DNA of 64,000 bases from an uncultured Aquimarina sp. Lineage in GTDB: Bacteria; Bacteroidota; Bacteroidia; Flavobacteriales; Flavobacteriaceae. Positions 1-9,865 of this stretch are shown piece by piece; positions within the stretch are counted from its first letter, which is position 1, and each line of letters starts with the position of its first letter. Both the position numbers and the translations under genes were made by a program. Location of the stretch: the NCBI GenBank assembly GCA_947498815.1, contig CANMLU010000009.1, positions 174,316 to 238,315 on the forward strand, given 5' to 3'. Under the pieces are notes generated by a model. The model had not been told where the DNA came from. It did no database searches and worked only from the letters and a program-made list of their open reading frames with translations.

Positions 1-271
1 TTAGTACTACGGTATAACTACCGGTTTGATATGCTTTGGTTGGGTTAATTTCTGTAGAAGTTGTTCCATCGCCAAAATCCCATTCGTAACTATTGGCATT
101 TTCTGAAAGGTTGATAAAAGATACTATACCTGTATCTTCATTTATGGTTTGTGCAAAACTTGCAGTAACCTGTGGCAAGTTGGTATCATCATCATCTTCG
201 CAACCAAAAAAAAAGGCAACAGCTATAATTAGACACCAAATTATATTCGTTTTTTTGATCAATTGTTTCAT
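1..271 (-). CDS. PKD-domain lipoprotein, 3' end outside window
   Basis: The reverse strand opens with ATG at 271 and stays open to the window edge (about 90 residues visible). The N-terminus is a lipoprotein signal (MKQLIKKTNIIWC..., hydrophobic stretch, then FFFGC) followed by an acidic EDDDD spacer typical of exported Bacteroidota lipoproteins. From about residue 40 the text is PKD-like: FINLSENANSYEWDFGDGTT, with the diagnostic WDFGDG. PKD domains are beta-sandwich modules common in surface glycan-degrading proteins. It starts 108 nt downstream of the GH16 gene on the same strand, so it is probably the next gene of the same operon. What follows the PKD domain (another glycosidase, or a binding protein) cannot be seen. 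Confidence 0.8.
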   Translation of the reverse strand, partial: MKQLIKKTNIIWCLIIAVAFFFGCEDDDDTNLPQVTASFAQTINEDTGIVSFINLSENANSYEWDFGDGTTSTEINPTKAYQTGSYTVVL

Positions 272-379
272 GAGTTATCTTATTGTTTTAGATTTTACTT
301 GGAACTCGCCAAATAATCGTTTCGATGTAAGTCAAAATTCTTGCAATGGCTCCTTTTATACTATCTTATTAATTAATTT

Positions 380-1237
380 TTAGTTTGCATTTGTGAATTC
401 ATAGACACGTACATAGTCTACTACCATGGTTTGTGGAAAAACTGTTTCTGCATTGGGTGATCCTGGTAAGTTGCCTCCAACAGCTAGGTTTAAAATAATG
501 TAGAACTGCCTATCATTAAACACCCATTCACCCTCTCCATCAGTTTCTTCATCCACATCTTCAGGAGTGATCTGATAATATAACACGTTATCTACATAAT
601 AGTTTATATAGTCTGGCCCCCATTCTATGCCATATACATGGAAGCCGGTATCCACCCTATTATCTTCTAAGGTATACGCTTTTGATATGGAATTTTCACC
701 TGAGTACCCAGGTCCATGGACAGTTCCAAATATTTCTGTTGGCGCATCACCAGTATTCTCCATAATATCTATCTCACCTATCTGTGGCCAGATACTACCA
801 TCACTATCATCACCCAACAACCAAAAGGCTGGCCACATACCTTGACCAAAAGGTAGACGTATGCGCGCCTCAAAACGACCATAACGTTGTTGAATTTTTC
901 CCTTGGTCTGTAATCTTGCAGAGGTGTATTGTGCCCCATTAAAATCCTCTTCTCGGACGGTGATCAATAAAAATCCGTTCTCTACAGTAACGTTTTCAGG
1001 TCTGTCTGTATAGAATTGTAGCTCATTATTTCCCCATCCAGGAATACCTTGTTCTGAACCATCGCCGATGTCAAAATTCCAGAAAGAGGTATTAATTTGG
1101 CCATCTACATCAAAATTATCTTCTGCCACCAAAGTATTGAATGTGGCCACTGTTTGAGTATCATCAGTTCCACAACCCATCATAAAAAGGCATGAAATAT
1201 AAAGAGATCCAATTATCTTATTTAAATTCTTATTCAT
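380..1237 (-). CDS. GH16 family beta-glucanase (laminarinase-type) lipoprotein
   Basis: A 285-residue secreted endo-beta-glucanase. The signal peptide ends in a lipobox with Cys22 (LFMMGC). The GH16 catalytic signature GEIDIMEN supplies the nucleophile Glu155, Asp157 and the acid/base Glu160. Flanking family landmarks are the substrate-cleft strand GRFEARIRLPFGQGMWPAFW and the C-terminal VDYVRVYE. Length and layout fit a single catalytic domain tethered to the membrane. GH16 enzymes of this type cut beta-1,3 or mixed-linked glucans such as laminarin, although agarases and carrageenases share the fold, so the substrate is inferred. It sits 12 nt after the upstream lipoprotein gene, indicating co-transcription in a polysaccharide utilisation locus. 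Confidence 0.9.
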   Translation of the reverse strand: MNKNLNKIIGSLYISCLFMMGCGTDDTQTVATFNTLVAEDNFDVDGQINTSFWNFDIGDGSEQGIPGWGNNELQFYTDRPENVTVENGFLLITVREEDFNGAQYTSARLQTKGKIQQRYGRFEARIRLPFGQGMWPAFWLLGDDSDGSIWPQIGEIDIMENTGDAPTEIFGTVHGPGYSGENSISKAYTLEDNRVDTGFHVYGIEWGPDYINYYVDNVLYYQITPEDVDEETDGEGEWVFNDRQFYIILNLAVGGNLPGSPNAETVFPQTMVVDYVRVYEFTNAN

Positions 1238-1249
1238 TTTTCAATTTTT

Positions 1250-2713
1250 TTATTCTCTGTAGAAATATATATTATCAACTATAAAAGAACTGCCATTTGA
1301 CACAAGGACAACTCTTGCTATATTATTTAAATTAGGAGAACCGGAAAATCCACCTCCTGTTGGTTGGGTAAAGGCATTTATTGGTATATCTATTCCAACC
1401 CATGCACCTTCTGTTAGTTCTGAACTTGGTATAGTAAACCCGCCTCCTGTGTCATCTCCTCCACCATCAGAGTTATCTGCTCCAAAGTCAATTAGCTCAA
1501 CAGTGAGCGCTGGATTTGTAGAACTACTTAGTTGTACATCTATATGTAGGTGTGTCATATCAGATACATTATTTGTTCCATCCCAACCAAGTCCTACAAA
1601 ACCTAAATTATCATAGGTAACAATCCGATCACCATTGAAGTTTTGTGTTTGGATCTGTACATTTGCATCATTAAATACTGCAAGATTCAAATTATTAACA
1701 TTGGCATATGCATCACTAAATATTGATATAACATCTGCGGGATCCCTTACTGGGGGTGTTTCTGCTCCAACAAAACTGCCTAGTACTTCTAAGTTTAAAG
1801 ATCCTTCCGCCAAAACACCATTAAGTTGTCCTGTAATAGTTGTTGTACCCTCACCAACAATTTCAATTAACCCAAGTTCATTTACAAATGCCACATTCGT
1901 ATTAGAGGAAGAAAAATCAAAATAACCTGGTGCCGGGCCTACCGTAATATCTTCGCCATTTGAAGCATTAAAAGTTGCTCCTAAATCAGTAATTAGTCTA
2001 GTTGAGCCTACAAAACCTTGCTCTATCAGATCTTCTCCAGAAAATATCGCTGGTCTTAGCTGTGCTATTGTGCCTAAGTCCTCAAATCGTAATTCGTCTA
2101 TCCAAAAGGTATAGCCAATCTCATTTCCGTTAGGTACTGAATCGATTATATCCAAGCCACCTGCAGAGAAAATAAACATACCTCTCTCTTGAACTAATTT
2201 TGAAGGATCTGGAATTGGCACAATGTATTTTCGCCAATCCGTAGATAACTGAATGTTTGATCGTTCGACTGCAAATTTATTGTCTTCGAAATCCGTCCCA
2301 AAGCCTACCAAACCAATAGTTGCAGTGATGGATCCCCTAGCCCAAAAAGATAAGGCAGTGTACCCTGTTAAATCCCTTCCTGCTCCTCGGTCCAAAAATA
2401 TACCTCCTACAAAACTTCCGTTTGGATCATTTGGGGCGGGTACATCAATTCTTATTGACGAGTTTCCTTCATAGGCTACGTTATCATCTGTGCCAAAGGC
2501 TTCTGGGTTAGCCCCAAGGGCAGGGTCAAATGACGTGAAAAATTCATCCGTAAGACCTACAGGACTATCTGTGAAAATTTCTGCGGTATTTGGAAAAGTT
2601 GCAAAAACTGCTTCATCTGAAAGATCTCTTTCACAGCTAGATAGTATCACTAAAACCAATGTTAAAGAGCATATGGTTTTTAGGTCGATATGTTTTATAT
2701 TCTTCATTTTCAT
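1250..2713 (-). CDS. Surface glycan-binding-type lipoprotein with Ig-like domain
   Basis: A 487-residue lipoprotein (signal peptide, lipobox LSSC with Cys27). Two carbohydrate-binding-like beta-sandwich regions are suggested at roughly residues 55-215 (ending FWIDELRFED) and 330-487 (ending FIVDNIYFYRE), both finishing with the D-(E/N)-x-x-F strand typical of jelly-roll binding modules. Between them (about 220-310) lies a bacterial Ig-like (Big_2-type) stretch with the ...EIVGEGTTTITGQ pattern. No catalytic motif is seen. It sits between a GH16 and a glycosidase gene, so a role in capturing beta-glucan at the cell surface is likely, as for SusE/F-like or SGBP proteins. No specific family is claimed. 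Confidence 0.7.
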   Translation of the reverse strand: MKMKNIKHIDLKTICSLTLVLVILSSCERDLSDEAVFATFPNTAEIFTDSPVGLTDEFFTSFDPALGANPEAFGTDDNVAYEGNSSIRIDVPAPNDPNGSFVGGIFLDRGAGRDLTGYTALSFWARGSITATIGLVGFGTDFEDNKFAVERSNIQLSTDWRKYIVPIPDPSKLVQERGMFIFSAGGLDIIDSVPNGNEIGYTFWIDELRFEDLGTIAQLRPAIFSGEDLIEQGFVGSTRLITDLGATFNASNGEDITVGPAPGYFDFSSSNTNVAFVNELGLIEIVGEGTTTITGQLNGVLAEGSLNLEVLGSFVGAETPPVRDPADVISIFSDAYANVNNLNLAVFNDANVQIQTQNFNGDRIVTYDNLGFVGLGWDGTNNVSDMTHLHIDVQLSSSTNPALTVELIDFGADNSDGGGDDTGGGFTIPSSELTEGAWVGIDIPINAFTQPTGGGFSGSPNLNNIARVVLVSNGSSFIVDNIYFYRE

Positions 2714-2807
2714 CTGTTCTTTTTTATTATTTCTTAGTTGTCAGATGGAATGCACCATTGAACATTTTGGTTGGTATCAACGAATTGTTATGGCTCATTT
2801 CATGGTA

Positions 2808-5800
2808 TTATTTTCCTATATTAATGTGTACGTAAGTTCTTATCTCCCACTCGTTACCATCATCAAATCCTACGGGACTTAATATAGGTACAGGAGGGAA
2901 TGTATTTGGTGGTACCGCGTTTGGTGAGTACCGAGGAGAGAACTCATTTAAAGAACGCCAAGTACCACGAATTCCGATTCTGGTGTTTGGTAGGACAAAC
3001 CAGTCTGGTTTGCCAATAGATGTCGAGATATCTAACATTAATTGCACCGGATATGTTAGGTTGAAATCTCGATGATAATCATACGGCCCCCAATCGTTTA
3101 TTTGAAAGGTATGTTGAAACTTCCACTTTTTGTAGATAACACGAATATCTCCTCCGATTCTATCAATTTCTCTAGAGTCGCTACCATTTGCTTGGCCATT
3201 ACCTGCAAATAAGTTTGCTATTAAGGCTAGGTCCGGGCTTATTTTAGATACAATACGTGAATTAGCTTCCCATAAATCTCTAGCAGGCACAGAATTAGGG
3301 AATGCGAAGAAAGTACGATTTGCCAAAAACCCGATATGAGCATCTTGAGCTGTGGGTAAATGACGGTATACAAAACCAAAGTTGAAAGCCAATTTGGCAT
3401 CTTCAGATCGATCGCTATCCCAGGCATAAAACCAGGACCCTGGTGTCGGATCATATGTAATTAATAACTCACCAGCAGTGGTTTTTCTGTTTGCTCTCAC
3501 CGCAAATGGATCGTCAATTACATTTCTTAGGCTTGCAGGGCCATCAGCATCGTTAGGTATTGGTTTTACTAATGGTTCTTGCCACAAAAAGTTTGGAGCA
3601 ATTTGCCAATCTCCTATAGTATAGGTAAAACCTGTTAGAAAACTATTTTGGTTTCCGCTTCCGTTATCTTTTAGTTTCCATCCGGCAAATGATTGTGTTT
3701 GATCTACTCCCCCATTAGCAACCAATCCAGTAGTAGCACCCAGGGCGTACCAGTTAAACTTTCCTTTTGAGAATGTAACTCTTGCTTTCCCTCCCCAATT
3801 ATCGTCTGAATTTACCTTATCCTGATATACTATATAATTTCCTGACTCACCCCTTACATCTTGATATGCAATATCGTTTAGTGGACTACCTGCCCATATG
3901 CCTCCAAGTGTGACTCCAAATGCTCCAAAGTCTTTCTCTACCGCTAAAGTAGCTCTCTCGGTGGGCCAGGGTGGAATTACACCACTTCTTACCTGATTTG
4001 CATCCAGGATACGACGACCATTTTGATCTAATTCTACATCGGTCTCAAAATCTCTATGGTAAATACCCGTGATATCGAAATCTTTTATCTTGGTACTGTA
4101 CTTCAACAATGCTGTGGGATTAGCGCCCCACCATAATTGAGGACCGAATGCGGCTTTCAGGCCATTTAAACTACCTTTGCCACCCAGCTCCATACCCAAA
4201 ATTTCGCCATTATAAATATCTAAATTAGGACCATAGTTAGCCTCTGGATACAAACCAAAAAAATCACCTTCGTAGCCCCAATGATAATGCCCGGTTCTAT
4301 AGAAACCTTTTATATCGACAATTTTAGTGTTCCATTCGTATTCTGCGTTATAAACACGTAATCTATTAAAATCGGCTATTTCAACATCTAAATCATTTCC
4401 CCCTTCTACACCTTGTACTGTTATTGGTCTACCTACATTTTCATAAAATATTTCGTTAATGGGATTCTCGGCTACGTTACCCAGGATATTGAAGTTAACA
4501 TTGGCTCTCATACTTGGTGAAGGCCTTCCTTCCACACCTATATAATATGACTGCATATGATCAAAACCTAATTGATTTGGAAATACATTTGCATTTGGAT
4601 CTTCATTTTCTGGAGTTGTTATTAATTTACCCCCGGTATTATATGTTGTGAATTCTGCTCTTAGCTGACTTAATCTTATTTTTCCTCCACTCTCAGCTTC
4701 TAATGCAGCTTTATCTCCTCGTGCTCTTAGCATAGCATCCATTATTTGAATGTTGTCAAAATAATTATCCATAAAATCAAGTGACATTCCTTCTTCATAT
4801 GGATTAAGCAGATGAGCTTCTTTTAAAGCATAATACGCCGCACGTGGATATAATTCGTAGAGTCCTCTTTCATTAGTGGGTCCTTTGGCACAAATACCAA
4901 ACCACTCTTCATTCATATTGTTATCCTCTTTTTTTGCTTGATCTCTATTATAACCACCATTAGACCAAGAAGCGGCATTATCATGAACATCTAAATTTTC
5001 AGTTTGTTTATATTTCCACCAACCATCACTAAATTGAAAGGTGAAACCACCAATGGAGTTATTAGCTTTTCCAAGTCCAGCAGCATTTTCATAAATTTCT
5101 TTCCAATTTCCTAAGTTATAGTACGCCTGAGAATATTGATCTTCCTGATTATCTCTAGCATTAAATGCATCGGCACCGAATTCTGCAAAAAGAATGGGTA
5201 GACCTAGTTCGTCTCTAACTCTTTGAAAAGCGTCTCCAAAGGAAATACCCCGATACATATTAGTACCATAAATATCAATATCGGTACATTCTTCTTTTAC
5301 TATGTCTGCATACAACAAATCACCATTACATATAGCTACCGGATGCGATTGATCAATTGCTTTCACTTCTTTTGCAGCATCATTAAATGCTTTATATAGT
5401 GCATGAGCTGCCAGTTTAATTCCTGAACCAGTATCATTTATTGGGATATCTTCGGTTTCTGCTCCGGTCCATGATAAATGGTAATTATTTTCGTTACCGA
5501 TCATGTACAATAATAAACCTGGTGTATTTTTATAAGTAGAAGCCATATCTCTGGCTTCTTTCATTAAAACTTCTCTTGTATCCGGATCTGCATAATCGGT
5601 TTGCGGCACCCAAGCACCGTTTATGGTAAGTCCATAGGCTCCAAAAGTAATATTGAGCATCGTGTAGATACCATAATTTTCATAAATGTATTTGATCCAC
5701 TTTGGTTTAAGATTGTACGTACGAATGGCATTAACACCCATATTCCTTAATAAGGACATTTCGCCATCTATAGCCGCTTTGATTATATCATCGGACTTTG

Positions 5801-5996
5801 CCCATATTCCGGGGTCGGTTATTGTAGAGCCAATTGGGACATAATCCCAATTCACCCCGTTGACCATGAAATCTTTTCCGTTAACTACTAATTTAACCCC
5901 TTCATCATTATTTACAATTGATACCTGATCAGTTTGTGCGACCCCTCCTATTGTAAATAAGAAAAGTATTAATCTTAGAAAATTGCTTTTCATCAT
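2808..5996 (-). CDS. Glycosidase (clan GH-A type) fused to outer-membrane barrel-like region
   Basis: The ATG at 5996 is preferred because it begins a clean signal peptide (MMKSNFLRLILFLF...GGVAQ). An upstream ATG at 6059 would add a charged 21-residue leader that makes no sense before a signal sequence. The N-terminal part (to about residue 400) is a TIM-barrel glycosidase-like domain. LLYMIGNENN supplies an Asn-Glu acid/base pair and ILFAEFGAD a second Glu, the layout of clan GH-A enzymes. The C-terminal 600 residues are rich in alternating aromatic/polar strands (LGGIWAGSP, FKGFYRTGHYHWGYEG) and read like a porin-type beta-barrel ending in a strand. A secreted or membrane-embedded enzyme for beta-glucan oligomers is inferred; the exact GH family is unclear. 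Confidence 0.72.
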   Translation of the reverse strand: MMKSNFLRLILFLFTIGGVAQTDQVSIVNNDEGVKLVVNGKDFMVNGVNWDYVPIGSTITDPGIWAKSDDIIKAAIDGEMSLLRNMGVNAIRTYNLKPKWIKYIYENYGIYTMLNITFGAYGLTINGAWVPQTDYADPDTREVLMKEARDMASTYKNTPGLLLYMIGNENNYHLSWTGAETEDIPINDTGSGIKLAAHALYKAFNDAAKEVKAIDQSHPVAICNGDLLYADIVKEECTDIDIYGTNMYRGISFGDAFQRVRDELGLPILFAEFGADAFNARDNQEDQYSQAYYNLGNWKEIYENAAGLGKANNSIGGFTFQFSDGWWKYKQTENLDVHDNAASWSNGGYNRDQAKKEDNNMNEEWFGICAKGPTNERGLYELYPRAAYYALKEAHLLNPYEEGMSLDFMDNYFDNIQIMDAMLRARGDKAALEAESGGKIRLSQLRAEFTTYNTGGKLITTPENEDPNANVFPNQLGFDHMQSYYIGVEGRPSPSMRANVNFNILGNVAENPINEIFYENVGRPITVQGVEGGNDLDVEIADFNRLRVYNAEYEWNTKIVDIKGFYRTGHYHWGYEGDFFGLYPEANYGPNLDIYNGEILGMELGGKGSLNGLKAAFGPQLWWGANPTALLKYSTKIKDFDITGIYHRDFETDVELDQNGRRILDANQVRSGVIPPWPTERATLAVEKDFGAFGVTLGGIWAGSPLNDIAYQDVRGESGNYIVYQDKVNSDDNWGGKARVTFSKGKFNWYALGATTGLVANGGVDQTQSFAGWKLKDNGSGNQNSFLTGFTYTIGDWQIAPNFLWQEPLVKPIPNDADGPASLRNVIDDPFAVRANRKTTAGELLITYDPTPGSWFYAWDSDRSEDAKLAFNFGFVYRHLPTAQDAHIGFLANRTFFAFPNSVPARDLWEANSRIVSKISPDLALIANLFAGNGQANGSDSREIDRIGGDIRVIYKKWKFQHTFQINDWGPYDYHRDFNLTYPVQLMLDISTSIGKPDWFVLPNTRIGIRGTWRSLNEFSPRYSPNAVPPNTFPPVPILSPVGFDDGNEWEIRTYVHINIGK

Positions 5997-6393
5997 ATAA
6001 TTATTATTGAGTTGATCTTTTTTTTTGTAATGCCAAATACCATTAGTTATATTTTTCATTACAAATTATTTATCTAGGAAAAGTTCATTGAGCATATAGT
6101 TTTATCATTGAATAATTGGATAAAACGACGACAGCATGTTTCTAGGATTTCTGCTTTTCGTATTGCAATTTGGAGTGCTTAAATGTATTATGAAAAAATA
6201 TGATATCAACAAAAAAAAACTCAACGAAAAATATACATCGTAAAAAATTAAGTGTTTTTTTAACAATATAATAATTCGCTAATCCTTTTGTTTGAAAGGC
6301 TTTAAGATCAAAGAAGGCTTTTCATGAAATTTATCTAAAAAATATACCTTGTATAGGTAATGTTGAGTTGTGTTTAACCTGTGTAGTTGTTTT
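5997..6393. other. Intergenic region, nothing recognised
   Basis: About 400 AT-rich bases separate the glycosidase-barrel gene from the regulator upstream on the same strand. It presumably carries the promoter of the glucan operon. I found no clear TAnnTTTG element, hairpin or small gene in it. Confidence 0.4.
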
Positions 6394-9186
6394 TTAGATC
6401 TCAAGAATATAATTAACTAGATTATCTTCATGCGATAAACTCATTTTTTTGCGAAGTCTATAGCGCTTAATCTCGACACTTCTCGTGGATATATTGAATA
6501 AGGGCGCTATCTCTTTTGATGATAAATTTAAGCGTAAGTATGCACATAGTTTTAGGTCATTTGTAGATAGACCTGGGTGTAATTTTTTTAGTTTTTTTAA
6601 AAACTTTTTGTCTACAATATTAAATGCCTCTTTAAAGGATTCCCAATTATCATTATGGTTTAAGTTTTTATCTATAATCTGTATCACCGGTTCGATAGCT
6701 CCTTTGTCTTGAACCTTAATAAGTCGATTTTTAATTTGTGTTAATAATTCATTCTTTTTTGCAATATCTATCGTATAGGAGGCCAATTCTTTGCTCTTAT
6801 TTCTAAAATCTTGCTTTAGCTGTTCATTTTTAATATGGATAATTTCCTTTTCATTTTGAACCTTTGCAAACTCTAACTCACGTTTATTCTTTTCAATCAA
6901 TTTTTGTTGTTCTTTATTATAGTATCGTTTATACATATGATGCATAAAAACTGAAAACAAAACAATAGCCAAAATATAAACTGTTAACATTGCATTTGAA
7001 ATGTACCATGGCTTTGCTATATTAAAAGAATATGAAGCCGCATTACTAGAAACTACATTGCCAATCTTTGCTCTTACATTAAATGTGTAATCCCCAAAAG
7101 GAAGATTTTCAAAAAAAGCATATGGGTGTTCTGACCAATCACTCCAATCATTATAAATCCCTGTAAGTTGATATTGATATTGAGTGCTTATAGGTTTATT
7201 GAACTCGGGAGCATAAAAGGAGAATTCAAGATTGTTTTCATTAGTTTTAAAATCACCTTTTATTTTTTTATCAAGTAAGTTCTTACTTTTTTCATTTCTT
7301 CCTTTCTTAATACTGCCAATATGAACTTGAAAGTCTTTGACTTTTGGTCCGTTTATATCAATAGTTATATACCCCGATGTTGTTCCTATTAAATATGTAC
7401 TTTCGTCATTAAGTCTTGTAATGTTTTCATAGCCAAGAATACCATTTCTAACTTCTTTGGTTAAGGGTATACTCTTTATTTTAGGAATATTTGTAAGCTC
7501 TCCTGGCGAGATGTAATTTATATTAGACTTTGTAAAGACCCACAGATTATTACTCTTTTTATCTAATATTAGTTTTCCTGAAACATATTCGTCTTGGGCA
7601 TATACTTTACTTAAAAAACTATCTTTAACAAACCTTTTATTGACGCGATCATATTTAAGAATCCCATTTTTATATGCATACAACAGATCTCCATTGTACT
7701 TTATGATTCCAGAATTTGCGCCTTTTATTAATGAATCAATAAAAACACTTTCCACTTTAGAAAAATCACTGTCTACTTTTACTTTGTATACTCCATTGTA
7801 TTCATGATTTACAAAGATTTCATTTCCCAGTGTTTCAAAATATCGGGATGAATTATTGAATCCTCTAATCTTATTTTTTAATTGCCAAGTATTATTTGTT
7901 TTCTCCAAAACATATATACCATCATAATTTGCCTGGAGAAGAAAATTAGGTTTACCGTCAAAATTATTTATATCCCAGGTTCCTTGAATGCCTGATATTT
8001 TTTTTCCTTGATTGCCTTCAATTATAAATGTTCCCGAGTTATGTCCGCAAAATAAAGTTTGGCCAATCTCCTTTAAACACCACACCTGTCCTTGCGTACC
8101 TTCGATAAAACTAAAATCACCATTACTTTTAAGGCTTTTATAAAATAATCCTTGATTAGTTCCTAAGTACAGATTACCATTACTAATTACAGAAGCATAT
8201 ACACTGCCCAAAACCCCTTTGTTATCATCATATATTCTAAATGGTGAATTTATATTGATATAGTTAATTCCATTATCAAGACCAAGCCATATATTATTGT
8301 CGGCATCTTCAAAAAGTGATAAAACAGTATTATTTGATAATCCATTGTTTTGATCTATATTAGAAAGTAACTCTCCTTTTTCATTGAGATGAATTAAACC
8401 TTTGGATATTGTTCCTAGTGCAAAACTTTTATCTTTTAACCTAATGCCGTCATAAATACTTACTTTGGTTAATAATTCATTCGAAATTTTATCAGATTGT
8501 ACGAGTGAATTATTTCTTGAAATATAAAATCCATTATTTCGAGTTAGTACTAGTATCTCTTTCCCACTTTTAAAAATATTAATTACTTCATTATGCTTAA
8601 CCACATCATCATCAAAAACCAAAAATTCCTCTCCGTACTCAATTTTTAATATCCCTTGATTAATTCTTTGAAAATAAAAACTATGATCAACCTTAAACAT
8701 TTTGGTAATACTACCATTTGATTCTATAGCACTTACAGATTTGTCATTAACATTGTAAATGTAGATTCGTTTTAAAGATTGAAAAACCACCCAATCATCT
8801 ATATTGAGAATATTCCAGAACTCTTCGTCTTCTAATAATTCAATATCTATTTGCTTGGATAGAGAAGTATAATTTAAAATTCCTGTATCATTTTTCTGCC
8901 AGTAACCGAACTCCATAAAACAACCTGTATAAATACGGTCATTAACAACATGAACCGATCTCATAATAGTCCCATTTGGGGAAGAATAAAGCTTCCAGCT
9001 AGCACCATCAAACTCTAACAGTCCTTTACTATTAGCTACATAAATTAATTTCTCGGGAGACTGTGAAATAGCCCAATTTTGATTTTCAGCATTATAATCT
9101 TTAGGAGAAAAGTTTTGTATAGGAGGTAATTCTTGGGATACTAATCCAAAGGAAATTATGAAGATAAAATAAGAAATGTATTCCAA
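6394..9186 (-). CDS. Y_Y_Y-domain membrane regulator with LuxR-type HTH
   Basis: 930 residues. After a short signal-like segment (YISYFIFIISFGLV) come propeller-type repeats (blades with SLFEDADNNIWLGLDNGI and similar), then a Y_Y_Y domain at about 660-725 (YQYQLTGIYNDWSDWSEHPY), one transmembrane helix at about 735-755 (LTVYILAIVLFSVFMHHMY), a coiled coil, and a C-terminal LuxR-like helix-turn-helix (LSTNDLKLCAYLRLNLSSKE... ISTRSVEIKRYRLRKKM). It lacks the histidine kinase and receiver domains of hybrid two-component systems, so periplasmic glycan sensing appears to be coupled directly to DNA binding. Position upstream of, and collinear with, the glucan genes suggests it controls them. The first possible start after the in-frame stop is TTG at 9186; no suitable ATG is near. 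Confidence 0.8.
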   Translation of the reverse strand: MEYISYFIFIISFGLVSQELPPIQNFSPKDYNAENQNWAISQSPEKLIYVANSKGLLEFDGASWKLYSSPNGTIMRSVHVVNDRIYTGCFMEFGYWQKNDTGILNYTSLSKQIDIELLEDEEFWNILNIDDWVVFQSLKRIYIYNVNDKSVSAIESNGSITKMFKVDHSFYFQRINQGILKIEYGEEFLVFDDDVVKHNEVINIFKSGKEILVLTRNNGFYISRNNSLVQSDKISNELLTKVSIYDGIRLKDKSFALGTISKGLIHLNEKGELLSNIDQNNGLSNNTVLSLFEDADNNIWLGLDNGINYININSPFRIYDDNKGVLGSVYASVISNGNLYLGTNQGLFYKSLKSNGDFSFIEGTQGQVWCLKEIGQTLFCGHNSGTFIIEGNQGKKISGIQGTWDINNFDGKPNFLLQANYDGIYVLEKTNNTWQLKNKIRGFNNSSRYFETLGNEIFVNHEYNGVYKVKVDSDFSKVESVFIDSLIKGANSGIIKYNGDLLYAYKNGILKYDRVNKRFVKDSFLSKVYAQDEYVSGKLILDKKSNNLWVFTKSNINYISPGELTNIPKIKSIPLTKEVRNGILGYENITRLNDESTYLIGTTSGYITIDINGPKVKDFQVHIGSIKKGRNEKSKNLLDKKIKGDFKTNENNLEFSFYAPEFNKPISTQYQYQLTGIYNDWSDWSEHPYAFFENLPFGDYTFNVRAKIGNVVSSNAASYSFNIAKPWYISNAMLTVYILAIVLFSVFMHHMYKRYYNKEQQKLIEKNKRELEFAKVQNEKEIIHIKNEQLKQDFRNKSKELASYTIDIAKKNELLTQIKNRLIKVQDKGAIEPVIQIIDKNLNHNDNWESFKEAFNIVDKKFLKKLKKLHPGLSTNDLKLCAYLRLNLSSKEIAPLFNISTRSVEIKRYRLRKKMSLSHEDNLVNYILEI

Positions 9187-9325
9187 AACATTATGAATTC
9201 ATGATATCAATATAAAATATTTTTCTATAGAAAGCCTTAAATAAAAAGGAGATTTTTCTTTAGAAACGCAAATAAAAAATTAAAAATGAAGTAATTACAA
9301 AGAAAAAGGACAACACCTTCAAAAC

Positions 9326-9392
9326 GTTTTATCGTGGGATCTTAGAGAAAAACTTACATAAAGAAAACCAGTGATGTAGGATATCACAGTTT
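9326..9392. repeat. Dispersed repeat, copy of the right half of the element at 40861
   Basis: The segment GGGATCTTAGAG...CATAAAGAAAACCAGTGATG matches 40893-40953 (GGATCTTTTAGG...CACAAAGAAAACCAATGATG) over about 60 bases with scattered substitutions. Both copies end in a small inverted repeat (GTGAT...ATCAC here). No open reading frame is shared. It is a decayed non-coding repeat of unknown origin. Confidence 0.55.
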
Positions 9393-9673
9393 TATACCCC
9401 ACGATCTTTGATGCAAGACATCAGACCATCGGATTCCTCGAAAAGTAAAACAATCTTATCAATTTTTAGGAAATTCTATCTTTTCTTAATCTCATTGAAA
9501 TTAAATTTCAGCAAAACTTAGCTCTTATATTATCCTGATGAGCAAAATTTCAAAAATTCATATATCGTTGATTTTCAGATACAAAACTAGCTGTTTTCAT
9601 TCTTTTTTCATAATTCCTAATTCGAAGTAATAGCATTTGCGAACATAAAATTTTTGTATGTTTTTAAATATTT

Positions 9674-9717
9674 AGCGAACGTTCGCTTTTTTTATTAAAA
9701 ACTTTTTTATAATATTG
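9674..9717 (+). promoter_or_regulatory. Palindromic operator candidate and promoter upstream of aceA
   Basis: A perfect 14-bp palindrome, AGCGAACGTTCGCT, occupies 9674-9687. About 22 bp further lies TAATATTG (9710-9717), which matches the Bacteroidota -7 element TAnnTTTG at 5 of its 6 specified positions. The palindrome would therefore sit around the -33 region, a typical place for a repressor or activator dimer. It is the only strong symmetric site in the 700-bp leader of the isocitrate lyase gene. The binding protein is unknown. Confidence 0.4.
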
Positions 9718-9778
9718 TCCTGTAATTCATTCACTATGAATAATAGTAGATTATTAATAAAACAAAAAAATAGAAAAG

Positions 9779-9865
9779 ATGAAATCTAAAGGAAAAACTA
9801 AAACATTGGTTACCAATTGGGCTATTAATAATACGATTGATTACAGTGCACAAAAAAAACAATAG
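9779..9865 (+). CDS. Possible 28-residue leader peptide before aceA
   Basis: An ATG-initiated frame of 28 codons (MKSKGKTKTLVTNWAINN..., ending in a Lys/Gln-rich tail and TAG) lies 48 nt before the isocitrate lyase start, downstream of the putative promoter, with a purine-rich stretch (AAAAAAATAGAAAAG) ahead of it. It has no recognisable homology, and its composition is compatible with chance in AT-rich DNA. If real it could be a leader peptide or the scar of a lost upstream gene; malate synthase, commonly adjacent to aceA, is absent here. Confidence 0.3.
   Translation: MKSKGKTKTLVTNWAINNTIDYSAQKKQ

Noticed and set aside
2490-2882. 130-codon plus-strand frame across the lipoprotein/glycosidase junction
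   Set aside because: Overlaps two convincing minus-strand genes and has no coding features beyond lack of stops.
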